This document shows positions 1-7,100 of a DNA stretch of 8,713 bases, in pieces; positions within the stretch are counted from its first letter, which is position 1, and each line of letters opens with the position of its first letter. The translations under genes were made by a program, and so were the position numbers. Source of the stretch: Candidatus Pacearchaeota archaeon (GTDB taxonomy: Archaea > Nanoarchaeota > Nanoarchaeia > Pacearchaeales > GW2011-AR1); the NCBI GenBank assembly GCA_002690445.1, contig NZER01000494.1, positions 1-8,713 of the forward strand. The letters are read 5' to 3'. Below the pieces are notes generated by a model that saw nothing but the letters and a program-made list of their open reading frames with translations, made no database searches and had not been told where the DNA came from.

Positions 1-1
1 A

Positions 2-1528
2 GATAAACCAAATCAGATTAACAAATCAAGTTCTTTAATATATTCAGGTATATATAATTCTAGAACAGGTATAAACAACACAAACTCATTCCCAACTGGA
101 CAAGCGATAACTAGGAGTTTAGATCCAATTAATGGATCCATACAAAAAATACATTCAACAGAATCAGATCTAATTATATTCCAAGAAAGTAAAATCAGTA
201 AAGCCCCAATGAATAAAAGTATCATATATTCATCTGAAGGTGTGACTGTGGCTCCACAAAGTTTAGTTATAGGACAAACGGAACCCTATCTTGGAGAATA
301 CGGTATTAGTAGGAATCCAGAATCTTTTGCAATTAGTGGTTTTAGAAAATATTTTGCTGATAAAGATAGGGGTGTTATACTAAGATTATCTAGAGATGGT
401 ATAACAGAGATTTCATCATACGGAATGCGGGATTATTTTAAAGATTACTTAAGTAGTATATCTGAAGACTGGGTTAAACATACTTTAAATAATTGTGAAC
501 CACTTGATATTACTATTATGCTAAAGCCAGAAGGTTTACCTATTGTTATTTCAACAGTACTTGCAAACAATAATCCTTGTTCAATACAGATTGGTGCTGG
601 ATTAGAATTAACAGATGGTACACCTATAATAGATATAGAAACGGGGGATTATGCATATATAATAGACGTTGTAGAGATTGGTACTACATCGTTTGGTAAG
701 CAATATTCAATAATATTATCACAATTAAACACAGATTTATTACAACCAAGTGGTTTTGATCTAGCACAATATACACAAGTAAATATTGTAAAATTTGTTA
801 AAAGTAAGATACTAGGTACATGGGATAGTCGTAACCAAAATTATGTACTATCAATGCAACATGGTCCGGCTAGTAGAATAGGTACTACGTTTGGGCGAGA
901 ATTTGAGGTTTGCCCTTCATATGATTACGCTACAATTGCTTTTGAAGAATCTATAAATGGGTGGGTTAGTTTTTATACATATCACCCAGATCAAATAGGT
1001 AGTTTAAAAAGTAATTATTATTCATTTCGTAACGCTTCTATATACAAACACTACGATGAGTCAACTCCAAATAATAGAAGTAACTTTTATGGACTTGGTA
1101 AGGATGAAGCTAATATAACACTGGTATTTAACCCTGATATATCAACATCTAAGAATTTTCAAACAATAAATTATGAAGGTAGTAATGGTTGGGAGGTTAA
1201 TTCTTTAGTATCAGATAAAGAGGGTGTTGATAATATATATGGTGAAAACCAAGATCAAGCTAAAGTTATATATAGTTACGATGAAGGAGTTTATACTGAG
1301 AATGGTATAACGTATAGAGCAGGATTTAATAGAAAAGAAAATAAATATACTGCTAACTTAGTCAATAACAGCGCAGCAAGAGCGGGTGAGGTTGTTTATG
1401 GAGAAAGTATGAGTGGTGTAAAAGGTTATTTTGTGACAGTTAAATTGTCAACAGATGCCACAACAGAGCTTGGTGGATCTAAGGAGTTATTTTCAGTATC
1501 TTCTAATTTTTCAACATCAGCGCATTAA
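2..1528 (+). CDS. Tail nozzle/muzzle-type structural protein ('stabilization protein' family), 5'-partial
   Basis: Structural protein of the short tail, probably the beta-rich nozzle (muzzle) through which DNA and ejection proteins leave. The frame is open from base 2, so 508 C-terminal residues are visible and the start lies upstream. The Met codon at 209 is internal, because the residues before it (GQAITRSLDPINGSIQKIHS, about visible residues 34-53) look like conserved family sequence. Other family-like blocks are GEYGISRNPES (98-108) continuing to GMRDYF (141-146), NGWVSFYTYHP near 320, a FYG...KNFQTINYEGSNGW block at about 360-400, and the tail GYFVTVKLSTD...KELFSVSSNF (475 to near the end). 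I know such blocks from podovirus and crAss-like 'stabilization' proteins; this is recognition from memory, not a search. The protein is Ser/Tyr/Ile-rich, looks beta-rich, and has three Cys. It stops with TAA 29 bases before the next gene. The family is fairly sure; the exact tail position is inferred from gene order. Confidence 0.8.
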   Translation, partial: DKPNQINKSSSLIYSGIYNSRTGINNTNSFPTGQAITRSLDPINGSIQKIHSTESDLIIFQESKISKAPMNKSIIYSSEGVTVAPQSLVIGQTEPYLGEYGISRNPESFAISGFRKYFADKDRGVILRLSRDGITEISSYGMRDYFKDYLSSISEDWVKHTLNNCEPLDITIMLKPEGLPIVISTVLANNNPCSIQIGAGLELTDGTPIIDIETGDYAYIIDVVEIGTTSFGKQYSIILSQLNTDLLQPSGFDLAQYTQVNIVKFVKSKILGTWDSRNQNYVLSMQHGPASRIGTTFGREFEVCPSYDYATIAFEESINGWVSFYTYHPDQIGSLKSNYYSFRNASIYKHYDESTPNNRSNFYGLGKDEANITLVFNPDISTSKNFQTINYEGSNGWEVNSLVSDKEGVDNIYGENQDQAKVIYSYDEGVYTENGITYRAGFNRKENKYTANLVNNSAARAGEVVYGESMSGVKGYFVTVKLSTDATTELGGSKELFSVSSNFSTSAH

Positions 1529-1557
1529 TAAATATAAACTAATTAAAATTTAAAATT
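1529..1557 (+). promoter_or_regulatory. A/T-only leader lacking a Shine-Dalgarno sequence
   Basis: The 29-base gap before the ATG at 1558 has 28 A/T bases and a single C at 1539. It contains no AGGAG-like ribosome site. The last 15 bases are a TTAAAATT/TAAAATT tandem ending directly at the start codon. Bacteroidota and their phages often initiate from such A-rich, SD-less leaders. I see no Bacteroidota -7 box (TAnnTTTG) and no terminator hairpin, so the gene is probably read through from upstream. Confidence 0.45.
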
Positions 1558-2424
1558 ATGGCAATACCAGTAGCAGTGATAATAGCGGCAGGTGCAGCGG
1601 CATCTGTAACTACAACAGCAGGCGTTGCTGCTGGAAAACACGAATCCAACAAAGCTAAAGACAGGAGAGATCAAGCTTCAGCAGATGCAGACATGTACGC
1701 GGAACAATTAAAAAATTTACAAAATACTAGGCAAGATATAGTTAATCCTTATGAAGATGTTACTAATGAGTTTGCTAACCTAAGTGTAGCAACACAAGCC
1801 GCAGAAATGCAAGCTGAAGAAGCGGATATAGCTCTAGCAAATACTCTAGATACAATAAGAGCTACAGGTGGTGGGGCAGGGGGAGCCACAGCACTAGCTC
1901 AAGCAGCTTTAAAGAGTAAAAGAGGTATTTCAGCTAATATAGAACAACAAGAGGCTGGTAATGAAAAACTAAGGGCACAAGGCGCGATGGAAGCTGCTAA
2001 ACTTCAGGCGGCTGGAAAGGCATTTGTTTTCCAAGCTCAAGAACAAAGAGAGATGAATGAATTAGCTAGAACGGCTGCGATGATGCAAAATGAAGAACAA
2101 AAGGAAATGTACTACGAAGATAAAAGAAGGGAAGGTACAAAAATGATGCTTGGTGCTATAACTGGTGGTGCTCAGATGTTTGGTAGTATAGTAGGTGGTG
2201 CTGCTGGTTCTGATCGAAGATTAAAAAGAAATATAAAATTAATAGGGTATTCACCTAATGGTTTTAAAATATATACTTTTGAATATATAAATAAAGAATT
2301 TGGTGAAGGGGTTTGGCAAGGTGTTATGTCAGATGAAATACCAAAAGAAGCAGTTATAGAACACCCTGATGGATATGATAGAGTTGATTATTCTAAATTA
2401 GATGTTACATTTAAAAAAATATAA
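1558..2424 (+). CDS. gp14-like internal virion (ejection) protein with C-terminal peptidase S74 domain
   Basis: A 288-residue protein in two parts. Residues 1-26 are hydrophobic (PVAVIIAAGAAASV...), resembling the start of T7 gp14. Residues 27-200 are Ala/Gln/Glu-rich and almost certainly helical, with a Gly-rich break (TGGGAGGATALAQAAL, about 102-117) followed by a block typical of phage gp14-like proteins (ISANIEQQEAGNEKLRAQGA). A second Gly/Ala stretch (about 199-217) leads into SDRRLK at 218-223. This is the signature of the peptidase S74 / intramolecular chaperone domain, in which Ser and the Lys five residues on form the self-cleaving pair. GVMSDE, then HPDGYDRVDYSKL, complete the domain. 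Predicted cleavage is before S218, releasing 71 residues. The domain lacks the usual C-terminal helical stalk. No Cys is present. An annotator could call it a tail fibre because of S74, but its helical body and position argue for an ejection protein. Confidence 0.88.
   Translation: MAIPVAVIIAAGAAASVTTTAGVAAGKHESNKAKDRRDQASADADMYAEQLKNLQNTRQDIVNPYEDVTNEFANLSVATQAAEMQAEEADIALANTLDTIRATGGGAGGATALAQAALKSKRGISANIEQQEAGNEKLRAQGAMEAAKLQAAGKAFVFQAQEQREMNELARTAAMMQNEEQKEMYYEDKRREGTKMMLGAITGGAQMFGSIVGGAAGSDRRLKRNIKLIGYSPNGFKIYTFEYINKEFGEGVWQGVMSDEIPKEAVIEHPDGYDRVDYSKLDVTFKKI
2209..2421 (+). other. Minimal peptidase S74 / intramolecular chaperone domain (residues 218-288 of the gp14-like protein)
   Basis: The segment starts at the candidate nucleophile S218 within SDRRLK; K223 sits at the expected +5 position. 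It continues with two beta-type segments (GFKIYTFEY), then GVWQGVMSDE, EAVIEHPDGY and VDYSKLD, the standard order of S74 motifs. It ends seven residues after SKL, whereas fibre-type S74 domains normally continue into long coiled helices. Self-cleavage is inferred from the motif and not shown. Confidence 0.75.
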
Positions 2425-2427
2425 AAA

Positions 2428-4152
2428 ATGTCGAATGGTAAAAAAACAGGTAATGCATATACAAATCCGCAATTAATTTTAGATAGGAGCTACGAAGATA
2501 ATTATGCTTTTCAACAAAAAATGCAGCAAGATTTAATGGTGGGTGCAGCTGGTATAGCATCGTATTTTGCTAATGAACGGCAAACACAAGACGCGCTCAG
2601 GGAATCACAAAAACAGTTTTCAATAAATGCCTACAAAAAAATTGCAGATATAAAAGAAACTGGGCGACCTACTTTTGACAAAAACATGAATAGTTATCTT
2701 TATAATGAAATGGATAAATACATAGCAATAAAAAATGCAATGGATAAAAACCCAAATGAAGACGGTTACGTTTCAGCATCGGAAGGGGGGAAAGCTTTGG
2801 CTATGATTAGTGAAGGTATTGATAAAATTTCAGTTGTTTCAGGAGCTTTAATAAAATTAACAGAGGACTTACAAGAAAGTCTTAAAATTCCAGCGGGTGA
2901 ACCTGGTTCAATTAGTTCACTAGTACCTACAGCGCAACAAAAGTTATTGTTCAAGTTTTATCATAATGAAGGAAATATTGGTTTTGTTAAGAATAAAGAT
3001 GATCAATTAATATTACATTCATCTGAAGGAAAAAATAAAGATAACAGCATTGATCCAGCAGCATCGTTTAATACTGATGAATTTCTTAATTACCCTAAAG
3101 AATGGTTAAGGAAAGTACCAGAAGTTGATGGTCATTTAAAAGCTGCTTCAGAAAATGTATTAGGTGAAAAGGGGGAAATGGATTTTTTTACTTATAAATT
3201 TGAAACTAGAAATGGTGTTAAGGTTAAAACTAAATCCATGACGCCGCAACAAAAAAATGCAGCCATACAAGCGGTTGTAGATAGAGGGCAAATGGATCCA
3301 TTAGTTAAAAATACTGAATACATGGAAGTTGTATGGCACGATGTGTTAGGACATGACGAACCCTGGGACCATGATAAGTTTTCAACACAAGCAAAGATGG
3401 AATTAGCAGAAAAATCTATACAAGATAATGTATTAAGCCAAGGTGTAAGGGTATTAGGTACTGGTGAGGTTTCTAGAGGTGGAAGTGGTGGAAGTGGTAA
3501 AGACGTAGGTAAAGATGGTGGATTAAGTTATTATGGTGTACCTTTTAACAGTGATAGAACTGTAAATGTATTGAGTGGTGTTGACCAAGCAATAAAAGAT
3601 AAGGATGCTAGTTATTTTAAACGTATAAAAATAAATGGAACTTCGTATCCTGAGGCGGTAATAGAAAATGGTAGATTAATTCTAAAGACAGGTGAATATG
3701 ATGCAGATTTGCAAGAATTATCATTCACTCCAGATCCAAATCAAGTATGGGATCTATCAGATCCAGATGCAGTGAATAAATTAATTAAAACAATAGTCCT
3801 TTCAGAATCAAATACTGAAAAAAGCAGAGCAGATGTTAATAGAATTGGAGAATTACGGGAAGCCAAAGTAAAAGATGAGTATGAAAGAGGATCACTTAAG
3901 CAACAAGGAATCTTTGATCATGATAAGCAAACTGAATTAATGAAATTAGAAAGTTATACAAGAGGTGATGAAAGATTCATGTTTAAATTACCAGATGGAA
4001 CCATAAAGAAAGTAAGTAAAAATATGGTCCCGGAGATGATGAGATTAAAAGGAGAATATTTGGGTGCTGAAGGAATTGATCCAGAAGGACCAAGTCCACA
4101 AGAGCAGGCCATAGAAAAAATTGAAGAAGAAAAACTAAAAAAATTACCTTAA
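2428..4152 (+). CDS. gp15-like internal virion (ejection/cargo) protein, putative
   Basis: A 574-residue hydrophilic protein with no confident family match from memory. Its role is inferred from its place between a gp14-like and a giant gp16-like gene, as T7 gp15. It starts three bases after the previous stop; an A-run (AAAAAATG) replaces a ribosome site. The N-terminus MSNGKKTGNAYTNP resembles that of the next gene. Residues 20-105 are largely helical with little hydrophobicity. NPNEDGYVSASE at 108-119 fits an EF-hand calcium loop. A His/Asp cluster (HDVLGHDEPWDHD) lies at 304-316. A Gly/Ser linker (about 344-365) splits the protein into a larger N-terminal part and a C-terminal part starting LSYYGVPF. 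The C-terminus (about 541-574) is highly charged, with GPSPQEQAIEKIEEEKLKKL. There is no signal peptide, no membrane segment and no Cys. The gene call is secure; the function is a contextual inference. Confidence 0.85.
   Translation: MSNGKKTGNAYTNPQLILDRSYEDNYAFQQKMQQDLMVGAAGIASYFANERQTQDALRESQKQFSINAYKKIADIKETGRPTFDKNMNSYLYNEMDKYIAIKNAMDKNPNEDGYVSASEGGKALAMISEGIDKISVVSGALIKLTEDLQESLKIPAGEPGSISSLVPTAQQKLLFKFYHNEGNIGFVKNKDDQLILHSSEGKNKDNSIDPAASFNTDEFLNYPKEWLRKVPEVDGHLKAASENVLGEKGEMDFFTYKFETRNGVKVKTKSMTPQQKNAAIQAVVDRGQMDPLVKNTEYMEVVWHDVLGHDEPWDHDKFSTQAKMELAEKSIQDNVLSQGVRVLGTGEVSRGGSGGSGKDVGKDGGLSYYGVPFNSDRTVNVLSGVDQAIKDKDASYFKRIKINGTSYPEAVIENGRLILKTGEYDADLQELSFTPDPNQVWDLSDPDAVNKLIKTIVLSESNTEKSRADVNRIGELREAKVKDEYERGSLKQQGIFDHDKQTELMKLESYTRGDERFMFKLPDGTIKKVSKNMVPEMMRLKGEYLGAEGIDPEGPSPQEQAIEKIEEEKLKKLP
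2749..2784 (+). other. EF-hand-like calcium-binding loop in the gp15-like protein
   Basis: Residues 108-119 read NPNEDGYVSASE. Aligned to the EF-hand consensus, this gives N at 1, N at 3, D at 5, G at 6, V at 8 and E at 12. The first ligand is Asn rather than the usual Asp. An alternative register starts at D106 with a two-residue insertion. Helix-prone sequence lies on both sides (NEMDKYIAIKNAMDK before, GGKALAMISEGIDKI after). Calcium binding is inferred only. Confidence 0.4.
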
Positions 4153-4154
4153 AT

Positions 4155-7100
4155 ATGTCAAACGGAAATAGTTATACTGACCCGCTTATGTCTAGCGACG
4201 CTATGTTTATGTACATGACAGAAGATGATGAAAAATTGTTTGTTACTTACGATCAGTTAAAGGGGCATGCTGAATCTAAAGATATGAATATTCAGCAATA
4301 TTTAAAAACTAATAAAGATGTTAAAGAAGTTAGATCTAGATCTCATGAAGTATTTAGCAATGATATTAAGGTTGAACGTAATAGAAGAGTTAACGCGTAC
4401 AATAAAGGAATAGGGGAATTTACTGGTTTAAAAGATGAAAGTTTATCAAGCTTAAAACAAGATACTAGGAAAGAAATTCCAAAAAAAGATTGGAATACAA
4501 ACATGTGGTTAGATGAGTTTGGTGAAGATGTAGATAAATGGAATGACGAACAATGGGATATATTTGATAGTAAATCAAGTGAATCATCATATATTGAATT
4601 AGGTGGAGAACTTAATGATGGAAATAGAGTTACTAGAAAAGAAAAATTAGATGAGAGAAAACAAGCTAATAAGTCATCTTCCGTTGATTTAAATAAAGTT
4701 TCAGGGGGTACTGGAGCTTGGAAATCTAAAGAAAAAGAATTACTACAAGAATTAGAAAGTGCAAATAACATACAATATACTGCATTTGGCGGTGAAGTTG
4801 TACTTCCATCCTGGTTATTCGGTAAAACATCTAGAGATGTAGAGGAGATTCAACGTGATATAGATGCTCATTATGAAAGTCCTGATAACCCAGATCCAGA
4901 AGGTGAACGACTTGATATTCTTGAAAATGTAAGTGTAAAAGCACTAGCAGCTAATTATGGTGATGATCTTTTTGATAAGGGTTTTGCTTATGATACCGGA
5001 GAACTAGAAAGTCCAATACAAGAATTAGGTGATAATTTTATAACAGTTCATAAATGGTTTGGTCCACTTCAAAAAGGATTTAATCCTTTAGAGTGGGCTG
5101 GTGGTGTTTATCCTTGGCAAAAAGAAGCTTGGGGTGATTCATTTGGAGGGAAAATAGAAGAATTGGTGCAAGGAAATGTTGTTCCAGCAATGGAGTGGTC
5201 AATGGATATGAAGAAAAAAATACCAAGTCACTTAATAGCTAGTTTTAGAAAAGAATGGGAGGGTGATGGTAAAACTCCAGGCTTAAAAGATGAACCAGAA
5301 TATGAAGGGTTAAATATGGAGGAGGCCTGGGAACTCAGGGTTGAAGATGCTAAAGAAATGCATAACACGCAAACAGCAAACACTCTCTTTCAAAAAGATT
5401 ATGAAGATATAATAAACGAAATAACTGATTTTAATCCTGAAAGAGCAACTATAGAGGATCATGCTATGGCTTTAGATAAAGCATCTGAAGAAGCTAAACA
5501 TTTCGGAGATTTTTATTTACCACAAGAACATAAAAACGTAAGGAGTTTAATGGATGAATATGACGAAACTGTTAGTATTCATGGAGCTGAATCACCTGAA
5601 GCTAGTCTTGCAAAGGAAAAGTGGGAGACAGCGTATAATGGTATATTTGGTGGAGATGGAAAAGTTAAAAAATTGTGGGATCCAGAAACAAAAAAATATG
5701 TTTCAAGAGAAAAAGCTTCCCAAACTGCATTAGATGATGAAGATAAACAAAATAAGGAAAGAGATCGTATTTTAGCAACTAACGATGAAGATGAAATACA
5801 AAAAGCCACCACTAGACTATTTTATGAATTAAAGGGATTAGGTAAAAGAATTTCAGATAAAGAAAAACATGTTGCAGATAATATGAGTTGGTATTCTAAA
5901 GTATTAAACTCATTAAGAGATCCTGATGATCACAGTGCAGGATGGATGGATCTAAATTGGAAAGAGTTTCTTAATCCAGCAATGGCGTTGAAAGGTAGAA
6001 TACAGGGTAGGAGTGGTCAAGATGAAATAACTAAACAAACTAATCAGTGGGATAAATTCTTTAAAGCTGGTGGTGACGATGCTATTAGTGTAGATTTTCA
6101 AAAACTAAGGAGACTTTCTGAGACTGGTAAAGCAGAAGAAGTATTAACCCCTCTTCCTGGTAATTCAGAAGAAGCAATAGCTTGGAACAAAAAATTAGCA
6201 GAATTTAAAGCTTATAATTCAGCGTTACAATTAAATTACGATCCACTAACTCTCGAGCGAACTGGATGGTATGATAATTATTGGAAAGGATTATTAGAAG
6301 CTACTGTTCAAGAGGAATTCGAACATGGTGATGCTATAGCTAAGTCATTTGCTAATGCTACAAAGGATCTTGGAGTTTTTAAACTAGATGAAAATGATAA
6401 AGCAAGATTGGAAGAACGAACATTTGATTTAGTTAATGAAGGTCTTGGGGCGTTAACACCTTTTATGGTAGAAATGGCCGTATTAAGAAAACCAGGTGCT
6501 GGTAGTGTAAAGACTTTAGCGAAAATACCTAAAATGTTTAAACATGTTCGTAAAGCTAATAAATGGTTAAAGGCTTCAAGGTACGGACCTAAATTTTTAA
6601 AGGGTAGTGAACATATGGTAAATGAGTTTGCTGTTGGTATGGGTGTTGATGCATTAGCGCACCATACAAGACGCGCGGATCCTATGGGTTGGAAGTTTTG
6701 GGCAGCAATGGGTGTTGGAGGAGGAATAACAGGTCAATTAATGGAAAAGGGTATAGCTAGTGTATACGGTAGATTTGCTAATGTAATAAATAAACGCGCT
6801 GCTGCTAAGTTTGGTTTTGGTACAGCTAGAAGAGCTGCTAGTGCTACAACTTCAACAGCTTTGTTAGGGGCTGCTGAGATGTTTGATGAATGGGTTTCTA
6901 CTGGTGATTTTGGAGGAGCTTTTAAAAACGCCACTGACCCTGAGAAAGCATTAATTACATGGACACAAATGTTTGCGTTGGGTTATAGTAGTACTTTAAC
7001 TAATCCTGGTAAAGCTACTAAAAATTTCTATAGAACATTAGAACGCGAAATATTAAGTTGGAAGGATTCAACTCCAGAATCAAGAGCTGCGTTTAAAACT

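Noticed and set aside
209..211. ATG at 209 as the real start of the first gene
   Set aside because: The frame is open back to base 2 and the upstream residues (GQAITRSLDP and on) look like conserved family sequence; there is no gap or leader at 209.
13..225. Minus-strand open frame of 70 codons
   Set aside because: It lies opposite the 5' part of the tail protein frame, which carries family-like sequence here; no start signal or recognisable protein.
1558..2424. Tail fibre call for the S74-bearing protein
   Set aside because: There are no beta-helix or collagen-like repeats and no receptor-binding region; the body is an Ala/Gln-rich helical gp14-like protein with a hydrophobic N-terminus.
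4206..4265. A second EF-hand-like loop near the start of the giant protein (TEDDEKLFVTYDQL)
   Set aside because: The Gly at position 6 is missing and ligand positions fit in no register; acidic sequence alone is not enough.
4343..4771. Minus-strand open frame of 142 codons, plus shorter minus frames at 2766-2954, 5579-5812, 6734-6934, 7556-7768 and 8351-8551
   Set aside because: All lie wholly opposite long coding frames; their products are Ser/Leu/Phe-rich, as expected when A/G-rich codons are read in reverse. No leader or spacing supports a gene.
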